The notes: generated by a model from the letters alone, not told the origin. DNA of 64,000 bases from Perkinsus olseni (GCA_013115135.1 JABANP010000111.1:1-64000), one strand, 5' to 3'; numbered from the stretch's first letter, positions 35,401-48,374 are shown. Numbers and translations are program-made.

Positions 35401-38400
35401 TCGGGAGGAGGGAGGTCAGCGCGTCTGTGGTGGGGTCTCGCGTGGACGGCTCTGGTTTCAGATGGCACCCGAGTGGGTGATGGCGAAGGCGAAGCGGTGA
35501 TAAGCATTCAAGCGATGGAGAGTCGGCAGCAGGACGTGGGGAGACATCATGGACTTGGTGAAGGAGTTTAATATCAAAACCAGCACTAAGCAGAGGACGT
35601 CCTTCATGGAGCTATCGCAAGCGCTTGGGAGTCTGCGGAATCAGATAGAGTTCTCGCAGGGAACACTGAGGCTAATATCAACCGTTTCATAAAGGTGGGA
35701 GTATCTTTTGATCCGTGAAGTGCAAGGGTGACCTCTTGTAGGAGCTTGGCCAGGAGATACCGGTGATGCTGGACTGTGTCACCAAAGGCTTTGATAAGCT
35801 CAGAGATCACAAGCTGTCCGATGAGTCTTTGGCGTCGTCTAAGGAGGGCCGCCAGGAGGTGCTCGAAACTCTGGAGCGCATCGACCAGCACGTGGCAGCG
35901 ACCATCGTGGACGCTCAGAGGTGACCACCACTTCTTCGTGCGTCGCTCCGCTGTAGGCCGATATTTTTTCAGGATTAATGACTATCAGGAGGCGCTCAAG
36001 ATAGAAGTGACGCCGTTCGAGAAGGTGGACGAGCTCAAGGTGATGTGCGGGGGAGGGATGAAGTTGTCGGGGATTCGGGAGAGTTCTCCTGATCAGGTCC
36101 TCTGCGGTAGCGTGTCGAGGTTGTGGAAGTCGTTGGAGGAGTGGGAGCAGACCAGCGAGCAGTGGCTCCAATGGCGCTTCGGGCTGGTTGACGTTGATAA
36201 GATTTCTAAGGAGGTGGCGGTGTATCAGAAGGTGGCGATGCAGAGCATGAAGCAACTCGAGACGAACGCGGTGGCTGCTAAGTTCACGGCCAAGGTTACT
36301 GCCTTCAAGAACACTCTGCCGGTCGTCATGGCATTGCGGTGAGGGCGGCCTGTCGGTGATGGTGGTGATGCTGTTGTTTAGTAATTCCGCGTTGAAGGAA
36401 CGTCATTGGGAGGAGATTAATGAGATCATTGGAGTCGAGTTGGACCTCGAGAGCGACGAGCTGACCTTGGGCGTCCTGCTCAGCATGGGGGTTGATAAGA
36501 GCATGGAGGAGATCCAGGAGATATCGGGCCGGGCTGGCGCTGAGCAGGTAATGACAGCAACAGCAGCTTCGCTCCGCTCGTCGTCACTGTTTGAATGTTC
36601 GCAGTCACTTGAGGAGATGCTCGACAAGGTGAAGCGTGTATGGGAGGATCTCGAGCTCGTCCTCAACCCGTATAAGGATAGCAAGGAAATCTTCATATTG
36701 GTGAGTTGATAAGGCAACTGGCTGTTACCTAGGAGTTCCACTGTCAGGGATCTGTGGACGACGTCATTACAGCGCTCGAGGACTCCTTAGTCAACATCTC
36801 CACCATTTCTGGCAGCCGGTAGGCGACTCAATATCGTCAAGAGCAGGAGGGAGCTTGATTTGATCAGATTTGTCGGTCCGATACGTGACGAGGTGGAAGA
36901 GTGGCAGAAGAATCTGATGCTCTTCCAAGAGACTTTAGACGAGTGGCTGGCGGTCCAGCGGAACTGGGTGTAGGTTCTCGCGGCCTAGACGTCCTCATGT
37001 CGTCGCTCGGCAGGTACTTGGAGTCCATCTTCAGTGCAGGGGATATTAAGAAGCAGTTGCCGATAGAGTCGGCTAAGTTCATGGAGATCGATCAGCATTG
37101 GCGTAACATTATGAAAGACACCAACGACTACAGTGTGGCGCTTGTGGCGGGGACGAAGGAGGGCCGCTTGGAGCAGTTCAAGGAATTTAACGAGACTTTG
37201 GATCAAATACAGAAGTCATTGGAGGAGTACCTTCACTCGAAGCGGAAGGTGAGCGCTTGAGGCCGACCCTCGTGGAGATGGGAATCTTTTTCTCCGTTTT
37301 AGGCGTTCCCGAGATTTTTCTTCCTGTCCAATGATGAGCTGTTGGAGATCCTCGCTCAAGCAAGGAGAGTCCAGGCGGTCCAACCACACCTCCGCAAGTG
37401 CTTCGACAACCTCGTCAAGCTGCGCTTCGGTAGTGGTGAGGACGATAAGAGCGGCGGAGGGTCGTCTGGTGGCTCTGATATCGTCGGTATGATCTCCAGT
37501 GAGGGGGAGGAGATACCGTTCTTCAAAGTTCTCAAAGCTCGAGGGAATGTCGGAGAAGTGGCTGTTGGAGGTGGAGGAGTATATGGTTAAAAGTATGCAC
37601 GCGGTGATGAAGAAGGGATTTATCGACTACCCAGAGCAGCCTAGGAAGGAGTGGGTCGCTGAGAAGGAGGCGCAGGTTGTGTCCTGTGTTGGCATGATAA
37701 TGTGGTGCTCGGAGACGGAGAGGATACTGCAGGATAAAGATAAGAACAAGGTGGTGGACGCGATGAGAATCTGGTAAGTTGGAATTCTGGGTGGAAATAT
37801 CTGCATGTTGCGATGGCACGGTTAGGTATCAACGTAACGTGACACAGCTGGAGGACCTCACTGACTTAGTCAGATCTAAACTCTCTTCTATACAGCGCCG
37901 GTCGGTTGTGGCCCTGGTCACTCAAGATGTGCATAATAGAGACATCATAGAGGATCTATCGGAGAACAACGTGGTGTCGACCTCAAGCTTTAAGTGGCAG
38001 CAGCAGCTTCGGTAGGTTGTGGTCTTGAGCGTGCGTGTGGGTGACGGTTGCAATTGTCGAAGGTATTATTGGGACGTTGAAGAGGATGACTGTATTGTGA
38101 ACCAAGTGGATGCAGTCATTCGTTATGGTTTTGAGTATCAAGGGGCAACAACAAGGCTGGTTATCACGCCATTGACAGACAGGTGAGGTTGATCGGAAAA
38201 GTTCCGATGCGGGGACTCGAACCCCGGTCGCGTGGGTGAGAGCCACGAATCCTAACCAGCTAGACTACATCGGAAGATGTTATGTGTCTGCGCACTCGTG
38301 GATCTATAGAACGCTCTCAGATGTTGGATGACTATCACTGGTGCCCTCCATATCAAACTCGGGGCTGCCCCCGCTGGCCCAGCGGGTACCGGCAAGACCG

Positions 38401-41400
38401 AGAGTACCAAGGACCTCGCCAAGGCGCTAGCCCGGCAGTGCGTTGTATTCAACTGCAGTGACCAGATAGACTATAAAATGATGGGGAAGCTGTACAGTGG
38501 AGTCGTGACTGCCGGTGCTTGGACCTGCCTTGACGAGTTCAACAGAATTTCTATCGAGGTCAGGAGGCTCTCGGGGACGCGTCGCTACTGTACGGATATG
38601 CATGAACTGATGCTGCTGCAGGTGTTGAGTGTTATTGCGCAGCAGCTCCTGACCATCCGAGTGGCTTTGTTGAACGACCAACCAGAATTCATGTTCGAGG
38701 GCTTCATGCTCAGACTCAAGCGTAAGGGGTGGAGGGCTGCTGGGGGTCCTGAGACTTGTGAGAGTTCCCTCCTCAGCCACGTGTGGGGTCTTCATCACGA
38801 TGAACCCCGGATACGCTGGTCGAACTGAGCTGCCTGACAACTTGAAAGTTCTCTTTCGCCCGATGAGCATGATGGTTCCCGACTACACGCTCATCGCTGA
38901 GATCATGCTTTTTGCTGAAGGTGGGCGCGGGTTCGATCCCTGCACTGAGCATTTTTGGACTTCATCCGTGCCTCAGGCTTCAGCACCGCCAAGCGGCTCT
39001 CGGGCAAGTTCACCAAGCTTTACAAACTCTCATCGGAGCAACTATCAAAGCAGGACCACTACGACTTCGGCATGCGCGCGGTGAAATCTGTGCTGGTGAT
39101 GGCTGGCAGTCTGAAGCGTTCTGACCCTGACCTTAATGAGGACGTCCTTCTCATCCGTGCCATGAGGGACTCTAATGTTCCCAAGTTCTTGGCGGCCGAT
39201 CTTCCCCTCTTCTACGCCATAGTCGGGGACCTCTTCCCCGGAGTAGAGGTTCCCTACATAGATTATGGTGTCCTGCGAGAAGCTGTCGATCACTCAGTGA
39301 AGAGCGAGGGGCTTCAGGTGGTGGACGCTCAGGCGAAGAAAGTTATCCAACTTTATGAGACCTTCAACGTCCGCTTCGGAGTCATGCTGGTCGGGCCTAC
39401 CACTGGCGGAAAGACTGTCATCTATCGTACGCTGGCGAAGGCCTTGAGCAAGCTACGAGCTGATGGGCATCCCGACGACAACTATCAGACGGTGAGGTAC
39501 GACGTCCTCAACCCGAAGTGCATCACCATGGGAGAGCTCTATGGCGAGTTCAATGAACTCACGCAGGAGTGGACGGACGGCCTTGGCAGCTCCCTTATGC
39601 GGGCTAATGTGGCTGATGAGACGCAGGATTGGCGATGGACCGTCTTTGATGGTCCTGTGGACGCCATCTGGATCGAGAGCATGAACACCGTGCTGGACGA
39701 TAACATGACGCTTTGTCTGGCCAACGGCGAGCGCATCAAGCTCGAAGCCCGAGATGAGGATGCTCTTCGAAGTCCAGGACCTGGCCGTGGCCTCCCCGGC
39801 TACTGTGTCGAGATGTGGTATGGTCTATGTGGACCCTCTCGATCTCGGATGGCGACCATTTGCCTTCACTTGGCTGTACAACCATCTCCCGGAAGGGCCG
39901 CCGTACACTGACGCTGTGCGGGGGAAAATATGGGACCTGATGGAGAGGCATCTGGACCCGGCCATAGCGTGGATTCGACGAAACTCAGCGGAGCCGCTGG
40001 CGACGGTGGACACGCAACTGATCTACTCCTTCTGTTTCCTGTTCGAGGCTGTCCTGTCCTGGGAGGCTGCTACGCTGCACGGTGCTGCCAGCTCGGACTG
40101 CGACCCTGAGAAAAATCCGATGATCGATTTGCGTAAACTGGACCCAGGCAACGAGGAGTCTGCCAAGCTTCTCGACAAGATCATCCAGAGCACCTTCTGT
40201 TTCTCGATGGCTTGGTCCATCGGGGGCTCCTGCGACACCAGAAGCAGACAGATGTTCGCTCAGTACTGCGAGCAAGAGTTCGAGTCCGTGTCCTTCCCTC
40301 GCGGTGGCAGCGTGTATGACGGCTACGTGGACTTCGTGAAGGGAAGTCGGTTCCTGCCATGGGAAGATCTAGTGCCGAAGTTCGCCTACAAGGACACCGA
40401 CAGCTACCTCCAGTTGCTGGTCCCCAACGTGGACAGCGTCCGCTTCTCTTACGTTGTGGACAAGATGTTGACACAGCAGAAAAGCGTGCTCTTGACGGGC
40501 ATGACGGGCGTAGGGAAGTCTGTTATTCTTGCTAACCTGTTGAACAGAATGAAGGTTCATTCGGCCGTGGTTCCCGTGACAATGACTTTGAGTGCCCAGA
40601 GTAACGCCTCGAGAATCCAGCTGACCATTGAGGGAAAGCTCGAGAAGAAGAGGAAGACCCTCCTCGGGGCCCCGGTTAATAAGAAGATGGTCATTCTTTG
40701 GTTGACGACGTAAACATGCCGGCGGTGGAGGAGTACGGCGCCCAGCCACCGATAGAGCTGCTGCGCCTCCTGCAGGACCTCGGTGGCTTTTATGATAGGA
40801 AGAAGCTTTTCTGGAAGGAGGTTGAGAACACCACCCTACTGCTGTGCGCCGCTCCGCCGGGTGGAGGGAGGAATGAGATGACGCCGAGGTTCACTAGGCA
40901 CAGTATGGTTCTTTGCATGCCCAACGCTTCCCACGACGCCATGTCTGTCATTTTCTCCTCGATTCTCGGAGGCTTCTTCGCGGCCTACAAGTTCAAGCCT
41001 GATGTGCAGGCCCTGATCAACGCGATGGTCGGAGGCACCATCGAGTTCTACGAGAAGATCTCAGCGGACCTTTTGCCAACTCCGGCGAAGTCGCACTATC
41101 TCTTCAACTTGAGGGACGTATCGAAGGTCTTCCAAGGCATACTCATGGCCCGACCAGCAAGTTGTAACTCGGCCGACAAAGGCGTTAGGCTGTGGATTCA
41201 TGAGATGTCTCGGGTGTTCTACGACAGACTGATCAACGAGGAGGACCGCAAGTGGTACGTGGAGACGCTACTGAGCTTGGTGAAGGTCAAATTCCGAGCG
41301 GACAACCTGCAGGCTGATGACCTCTTCGGTGCCGCTCCCCTGATGTGGGGAGACTTCTTGAAGCCAGGCTCGGACAACAGAGTTTACGAGGAGATTACTG

Positions 41401-44400
41401 ACCTCGGCAAGATGGCGAAGGTGTTGGAAGATTATAATGATGAGTATAACCTCTCCCACTCGACGCCGATGAACTTGGTATTTTTCAAGGACGCTATGGA
41501 GCACGTGGCGCACATCTCTCGAGTGCTGCGGCAAGAACGGGGCAATCTCCTGCTGGTGGGCGTTGGCGGCAGCGGCAGGCAGTCGCTGGCCAGACTGTCA
41601 GCTAGCATGGCCGAGATGGGCGAGTTCGAGATAGAGCTCACCAAGGGCTACGGCGTCGATCAGTTCAGGGAGGACGAGAAGGCATTCTTGATTGGGTCGG
41701 GGTCTGCCGAGGGGAAGCAGACGTTGTTTCTGTTGAACGACACACAAATCATCAGCGAGACCTTCCTCGAGGACATCAACAACGTTCTTAACGCGGGAGA
41801 GGTCCCCAACCTCTTCCCCTCCGACGAGATGGACAGAATCGTTGGTGACCTCAGGCCTGTGGCTAAGGAGAACAATCGAAGTGAAGCGAAAGATGCGGTA
41901 TGGAATTATTTCATAGAGCGCATTAAAGAAAACTTGCACATCGTTCTTGCTGTGAGCCCGGTTGGTGACGCCCTGAGGATCCGAATGCGGATGTTCCCGA
42001 GTCTGGTGAATTGTACGACGGTTGACTGGTTCCACCCGTGGCCGGATGACGCCCTGTCCTCTGTGGCGACGAGGTTCCTCGAGAAGATCAGAAGCCTTGG
42101 ACGATGGCATGAAGGCGAACCTTGCGCGGGAGTGCGTGGTGGTGCATCAGAGCGTTCTGAGGTGGAGCGAGGTCTTCCTGGAGAGGCTCAGACGCCACGT
42201 CTACTCGACGCCTAAGAGTTACCTCGATCTAATTCACCTGTACACGGAGATGCTGAGTGAAAAACGCGAGGAGAAAATGAAGGTTCAGAAGAGACTGGTG
42301 GTCGGCTTGGACAAGCTGAGGGAGGCAAACTCGGTTGTTAGCAGCCTGCAGGAGGAGCTGACAGCGCTGCAGCCGATCCTTGCGCAGAAGAAGGTGGAGA
42401 CAGACGAGCTGATCGTGGTCGTTACGGAGGAGCGAAAGAAGGCTGACGAAGTGGCCGCTAAGGTTGCCTCTGAGGAAGCTGTCGTGAGGGAACAGGCGGA
42501 GACGGTGCAGGCGATCCAGGCTGACGCCCAGAAGGACCTCGACGTTGCCATGCCTGCCCTCGAGAAGGCTATCAAAAGCCTGGATGCTCTCGATAAGAAG
42601 GACATCACCGAGATTAAGAGCTTCCCCAAACCCCCGGCCCTGGTTATGATGACGATGGAGGCTGTTAACACGCTACTCGGTAAGCCACTAGGAGAGACTC
42701 CCATTGCCTTTACGGTGCCGTAGGTGAGAAGCCCGACTGGGACACAGCGAAGAGGGTGCTATCGGACAGTCAGTTCATGACTAAGCTGAAGGAGTACGAC
42801 AAGGACAACATCCCCGCCAACGTCCTCAAGGTGACGGCAGCCGGCTCGGTGGTCATCCGAAAGCTCCTTGTTGTTGTCAGAAACTGGAAAAGTATATCCA
42901 AAAACCAGAGTACGCCCCCGACTCTGTGGGTAATCAGTCCAAGGCGGCCAAGTCCCTGTGTATGTGGACTCACGCCATGGACACGTAAGGATGGACGACT
43001 GTTGACGGGCAGGAGGAGCTGGGTGGCAGGTACTCGAAGGTGGCGAAGACGGTGGAGCCGAAGAAGAAACGACTCGAGGAAATGAACCAGCAGCTGGCGG
43101 AAGCAACTGAGGTAACGTCGCAGTCCGTGGGCGAGTTTGGGGTCGAGGGCTTCTGATCAGATCCTGGCTGGTAAGCAGAAGGACTTGAAGACCATTCAGG
43201 ACAAGGTTGCGGCGTTAAAGCAGAAGTTGGATGATACCGAGGCCGAGAAAGACAGGTGACCATCACCAGTACTCTCAGGTCGTCCCTACTGTTGCCTTCT
43301 CTCAGGCTCATCAACGAAGCCGAGCTCACGCAAGCTCGACTGCAGCGGGCTGAGGTCCTCACCGTCGGTCTGGCTGGTGAATCGGTAGAGTTGCGGTACG
43401 GATCAACGGGCGTCTTCCTGAGTGGAGTTTTAGGTACGGTGGAAGGAGACTGTGGAGACGATGGACGCTGAAATCGAGGCACTTACTGGGGATGTGTTCC
43501 TCTCGGCTGCTGCTATCAGCTACTTTGGATCCTTTACTGGACAGTAAAAGACTGCCTGGGGGGGAAGTTCCCATCGCCCTGTGCCAGGTACCGTCGAGAA
43601 GTCGTCGGGGAGTGGTTGCAGAACATGCGGGAGCTGGGCATTCCGTGCTCGGATACCTTCAGTCTCGTTGCTGTCATGGGCAACCCTGTGCAAGTTCGGG
43701 AGTGGAACCTGCAGGTGGGCTCAACCTTCGAGAGCCTCTGGCCTCTAAGGATGCGTTCAGGGTCTGCCCTCGGACAGTGTCTCGCTGGACAATGGTGTCT
43801 TGGTTACCCGAGGGAAGCGATGGCCATTGATGATCGATCCACAGGAGCAGGCTAACAAGTGGATCAAGAAGAAGGAAGGCGGTGGAGGGTCTTCGGGCCA
43901 ACTGCAGCTGTTGAAGCTCGGCAACCCCAAGCTGCTGCTGATCGTGGAGAACGCCATACGCATGGGCAACCCCCTCCTCATCGAGGACATTGGGGAGACC
44001 CTCGACCCCTCTCTGGAGCCGGTGCTTCAGAAGGCTGTCTTCAACAACAACGGCCGCCTGCAGATCCATCTTGGTGACTCGGACGTGGATTACAACCCGG
44101 ACTTCAGGTGGCCATGACCGCCCTCTGCCCTGCTGGCTCAGTTGTGATCGTTGTTGTTCTCAGGTTCTACATGACGACTAAGCTGCCGAACCCTCATTAC
44201 TACCCAGAGGTTTGCATTAAGGTGGGAGCCGCTCGCTACGCCTCAGTCTAGGGTGGCTGTCTTCAGGTTACCGTCATCAACTTCACGGTCACTTTCGAGG
44301 GCCTGGGGGAGCAGCTCCTGACCTTGGTGGTGGAGTCAGAGTTGCCGGAAGTGATGCGAAGGAAGACCGAGCTGATGATGCAGCTGGACAAGGACAAGAA

Positions 44401-47400
44401 GACGCTACAGGGCCTGGAGGATGAGATTCTGCGGCTGTTGAGCGAGTCCCAAGGCAACATACTGGATGACGAAGTGCTCATTTCGACGCTACAACAGAGT
44501 AAAGTGACGGCCAAGGAGATCGAGGAGCGAGTGGCCGATGCTGAGGTGGGCGCGTTGGTCTTCCGCGAGGTCTTGGTGAGGTCCATCTCGGCAGGTGACC
44601 AAGATTGAGATCGAGGCCGCCTGTAACAAGTACCTGTCAGTGAGCGAGAGGGGCAGCATACTGTACTTCGGCCATTGCGGATGGGCACTCGTCTGAGCGT
44701 TATCTTGTAGTTACTTCGTGGTTGCTGACCTGGCCAACATCGACCCGATGTATCAGTTCTCCCTCTTCTACTTCGTAAGGAAGTCCACCGTAGTGCCCCT
44801 CAGTCGTACGTGGCAGGTCCGAATGTTCCTGTATACCATTCACAATGCGGAGAAAGTCGGATGACCTGGACACGCGTCTGAAGACTCTCATCACGGGTAG
44901 TAATACACTCCTGCTGTGCCTCAGCTACACGGTCATGGTGACAGATGTGACCGAGTATGTCTTCAAACTCGTCTGCCGAGGGCTGTTTGAGGTCCATAAG
45001 CTCATATTCTCCTTCCTCATCCAAACCCAGATCGATCGCCACGCCGGTCGCATCGACAACGCCGAGTGGGGGCTGCTGCTCCGAGGTCCGACTCGTGCGT
45101 TCGAGGAGAAAGTCATCTGTCGTCGGCTGGCTCAGGTGTTGGCATACAGGACGTATCGGGCCGGCCCGGGAACCCTGATATTGATCTCATCCCTGACAAG
45201 CAGTGGCAGCTACTGTATGCGGTCCAGCAGCAGGTGCCGCAGCTCCGAGACATCTGCGGTCATGTGACGAGGAACATCGACGCCTGGCGACATTGGTGCT
45301 GCGAGGAGAACCCTCACCTCGTGGACCTGCCTCTCAACTACGAGAACACGAGTCGGGATCGACCTCGTCGTTGGCCTAGAGACCGATCTATCTTCTTCTC
45401 AGGGCCGCCAGAGGAAACCGAGGTTGACGAGGAGGGAAGAGAAGAGGGACAGCCGAAGACGACGACACTTAGGTGATCTCCGAACCTTTCCCGTTCCTTC
45501 GGGTTGACAGTACTGGTTCAGTTACTTCCGCAAGCTGCTGTTGCTCAAGTGCCTGACCCCGGAGAAGGTCCTCTTCGGTGCGGCGGAGTACGTGAAGAGA
45601 ACGCTGGGGGAGAAGTATTGCATCTTTGCCACTCCCATGATGGAAGAGGTCTTCGCTGACTCCTCCCACACCACCCCTATCATCTTCGTACGTGGCCTGC
45701 CTTCTCGAGCTGCGCAGAGCCCGAGAGTGATGAGCTCAGGTCCTGTCGACGGGCGCTGACCCCACCCAGATGTTGCTGAGGTTCGCCGCTGCTGAGGACT
45801 GCGAGTCCAATCTGCATATCATATCGCTCGGCCAAGGCCAGGGGCCTAGGGCTCAGAAGCTCATGGAGAGGGGGTGGGGAACTGACGGCGGCACTCGTCG
45901 GATGAGGGACAGTGGTTGTGACTAGGTACCAGGAAGGCCTTTGGGTGCTCCTGCAGAATTGTCATCTGGCCAAGTCCTGGATGCCGACGCTACAGCGACT
46001 GGTAGAGGCGATGGAGGGCAATGCTCTCATCAGTCAACAGGTAGAAGACGTCCAGAAGCGCGGGGAGGGAGGCCTCCTTCCCTCCGCAGTTCCGACTCTT
46101 CCTCACCTCTATGCCTGCGGATTACTTCCCAGTGCCGATCCTGCAGATATCAGTCAAGCTCACTACGGAACCCCCTAAAGGTAGGCTGCACGGCTCAGTA
46201 TCGACCCACGGTGTCACCGCTCCTTGCAGGCCTTCGAGCTAACGTGAAGAGGAGTCTGATAGCCCTGGATGACGAGACGCTGAACAAGTCACGGAAAGCA
46301 TCAGCCTGGCGACGGCTGCAGTTCTCGCTGAAGCTCTTCCATGCGGTCAAGTTGCTGCTACTAGAGGCTGTCCAGGAGGCTCATCGTCGTGGGGGGCTCA
46401 GGTCATCCAAGAACGACGGAAGTTCGGACCACTGGGCTGGAACATCCGCTATGAATTCAACGACTCTGACTTGGAGACCTCTACCGTCATCTTGCACAAC
46501 ATGCTCGAGCTGGAAGATCCTCAGATCCCCTGGGATACTATCAGCTTCGTCGTCGGACAGGTGAGCTTTTTTGCGTCGCTCCGCCGTGCCCACTGCCGAT
46601 TTTTAGATCAACTACGGTGGTCGAGTGACTGATGACTGGGATCGTCGGTGCCTGATGGCTACTCTGGGGCGCTTTGTTACCCCAGACATCATGGAGAAGG
46701 ACGACTACTCCTTCTCGGCGAGCGGTGAGCCCGCCGTGGTTCCCGGACGAGAAGCATGACTCTCTCAGGGACCTATCGGCTGCCGGACAGCGTGGACGAG
46801 GTCACAGTGGCTGGGTTCAGGGAGTACGTGGACTCCCTACCGCTGTCAGAGGTAGGCTGAGGGCCGAGGCGTTGCCGACTATGATGGTGTCCTTAGGCGC
46901 CGGAGATCTTTGGAATGCACGAGAACGCCAATATATCCTTCCAACAGCAGGAGAGCGATGTCATCCTCAACACAGTCCTGTCGATCCAGCCACGAGAGTC
47001 TGGAGGGGGCGGGGGAAGAAGCGCCGACGAGATCGTCTATGAGCTGGCAACGCAGATGATAGATCGCTTGCCTGAGCCCATCACTGAGGACTCAGCCTGC
47101 CCGGACGTCTTTGCTGTCAACGACCAGGGCATGATGGGCAGTCTTGGTAAGGGAAAATCTCTAGCGGAGCGATGCAGACCGTGAGCTGCCCTCAGGGACC
47201 TGTCTCTCGCAAGAGATGAGTCGATTTAACAAACTCATCGGCCGTATGAAGAAGACCTTGACGGAGCTGCAGAGGGCCATCAAGGGCCTCATCGTCATGA
47301 CTGCTGACTTGGACGCTATGTTCAGCGCCCTGCAGAACAACTACGTAGGGGAGGCGACGCGGGCCTGCTGGTCATGGCTAGTGTGGCAGATACCATCGAT

Positions 47401-48374
47401 CTGGGAGGCTGTTGCTTACCCCTCCCTCAAGCCTCTAGCCTCGTGGTTCGAGGATATGATCAGTAACGCTGTCTAGCCTGTTCTGTTCCTCTGCAGTGCT
47501 GGTTGACTCAGACCGAGTGGAATTCTTCCGGGATTGGGTCATCAATGATCAGCCTATAGCCTACTGGATCAGCGCCTTCTACTTCCCCCAAGGCTTCCTC
47601 ACGGCGGTAGGCCCCTCCCCTTGGACGACCACCGTCCTCCTGACTTGCAACTGTGTAGGTGCTGCAAGCCTACTCCCGCTTCTACATGGTCCCTGTGGAC
47701 GTCCTCGGCTTCGAGTTCGTCGTCCAGGACTTCGATGACCCTTTGAACGAGGTGGATGAGCCGCCCACAGAGGGTTGCCTTGTCTATGGTAAGGGTCGGA
47801 GCCTTTGCGGTTCTGATGATAGGCATGATTACACCTAAGTTACTACTTGTGCAATCATTACTACCATAATTATAGAATCTTATTTTTCATAAATTATTGA
47901 CAGTATCATCAATTTTCATTATAAATTCATTATCGTCTAATTTTTAATATTACTGTATTTTTTTGTTTACTATTTTAAATATTTTATTCAGGCCTTTACA
48001 TGGACGGCTGCCGATGGGACTACGAGGAGATGGTCCTTGAGGATCAGGAACCAGGTGCGTTAGTGAAGGACTCTGACTGCTAGTGTTATCGACTGCCAGG
48101 TGTGATGTACGTGAACGCTCCCACCATACACTTCGTGCCTTGCAAGAACTACAAGATAGACCCCGAGCAGTACTCCTGTCCCCTGTACAAGACCAGCGTC
48201 CGAGCGGGTCTGTGTTCTGCAATAATCAACCTCTGGATACGCGTTGCTCCAGGTACACTCTCTACGACCGGGCATTCGACGAACTTCGTGTTGGCTATTG
48301 AGATGGACACGAATAAACCGAAGGACCATTGGGTTCTACGAGGAGCTGCTCTCTTGACCATGCTCAATGATTGA
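32424..48374 (+). CDS. Axonemal inner-arm dynein heavy chain (DNAH3/7/12 type)
   Basis: Motor ATPase of axonemal inner arms, spread over about 16 kb and dozens of exons. The likely start is [11 protein letters not shown] (32424; junction to exon 2 unresolved). The tail carries [20 protein letters not shown] and [19 protein letters not shown], typical of the DNAH1/3/7/12 group. Four P-loops: AAA1 [10 protein letters not shown] (38.37 kb), AAA2 GPTTGGKT (39.39 kb), AAA3 GMTGVGKS (40.50 kb), AAA4 GVGGSGRQS (41.56 kb). The stalk coiled coil spans about 42.2-43.4 kb; [18 protein letters not shown] (AAA5) is at 43.8 kb and [18 protein letters not shown] (AAA6) at 45.95 kb. The C-terminus ends ALLTMLND at 48374. 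Example introns: 33186-33230, 36339-36381, 38183-38320, 38921-38949, 47789-47991. The frame needs correction near 39750, 42090 and 44857 (+1) and 40695 (-1 or +2). Confidence 0.9.
35940..35951 (+). repeat. GCNTCGCTCCGC motif, copy 4 (dynein intron)
   Basis: GCGTCGCTCCGC in a dynein intron that starts at about 35922 with GTGACC and ends in ATTTTTTCAG. The intron resembles the one holding copy 6 beyond the motif itself (shared CCGAT plus T-run before the acceptor). Confidence 0.7.
36566..36577 (+). repeat. GCNTCGCTCCGC motif, copy 5 (dynein intron)
   Basis: GCTTCGCTCCGC inside the dynein intron that opens GTAATGACAG at about 36548 and closes GTTCGCAG. Confidence 0.7.
38202..38274 (-). tRNA. 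tRNA-Glu (CTC) antisense within a dynein intron
   Basis: Perfect 7-bp acceptor (TCCGATG/CATCGGA), anticodon stem CGTGG/CCACG with loop CTCTCAC (anticodon CTC), T arm CGGGG-TTCGAGT-CCCCG, discriminator A. A TTTT run follows the 3' end at once, as expected of a Pol III terminator. It occupies more than half of the 138-nt dynein intron 38183-38320, on the opposite strand; exons on both sides join in frame ([17 protein letters not shown]). Confidence 0.92.
38921..38949 (+). other. 29-nt dynein intron shaped like a tRNA T arm
   Basis: Between codons for LFAE and FLDF in AAA1. It begins GTGGG and ends CTGAG. Within it, 38927-38943 reads GCGGG-TTCGATC-CCTGC, a 5-bp stem (one G-T pair) with a 7-nt T loop and a perfect B box. 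Removing the 29 nt gives the uninterrupted dynein sequence; reading through breaks the frame. Confidence 0.65.
46573..46584 (+). repeat. GCNTCGCTCCGC motif, copy 6 (dynein intron)
   Basis: GCGTCGCTCCGC in the intron 46561-46606, which opens GTGAGCTTTTTT and closes CCGATTTTTAG. Confidence 0.7.
47164..47175 (-). repeat. GCNTCGCTCCGC motif, copy 7 (dynein intron, reversed)
   Basis: Plus strand GCGGAGCGATGC in the dynein intron that starts GTAAGGGAAA at about 47147 and ends CTGCCCTCAG. Orientation is opposite to the gene. Confidence 0.7.
47789..47991 (+). other. 203-nt AT-rich dynein intron
   Basis: Lies between codons for GCLVY and GLYMDG near the C-terminus. It starts GTAAGGGTCG and ends TTTATTCAG. 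From about 47830 on it is almost entirely A and T, in sharp contrast to the other dynein introns, most of which are 40-55 nt and GC-rich. No RNA or ORF recognised in it. Confidence 0.8.

Noticed and set aside
41598..42110. 170-codon minus-strand ORF opposite dynein AAA4
   Set aside because: The plus strand encodes conserved dynein motor sequence here; the minus frame has no motif.
42705..42725. Apparent frame break and stop in the dynein stalk region
   Set aside because: Resolved by a 44-nt GT...AG intron (GTAAGCCACT to GTGCCGTAG) that joins NTLLG to EKPDWD in frame.
44650..44710. TACTTCG direct repeat that suggested a non-canonical, repeat-flanked intron in dynein
   Set aside because: A normal GT...AG intron starting GTACTTCGG gives the expected [11 protein letters not shown], so no unusual mechanism is needed.
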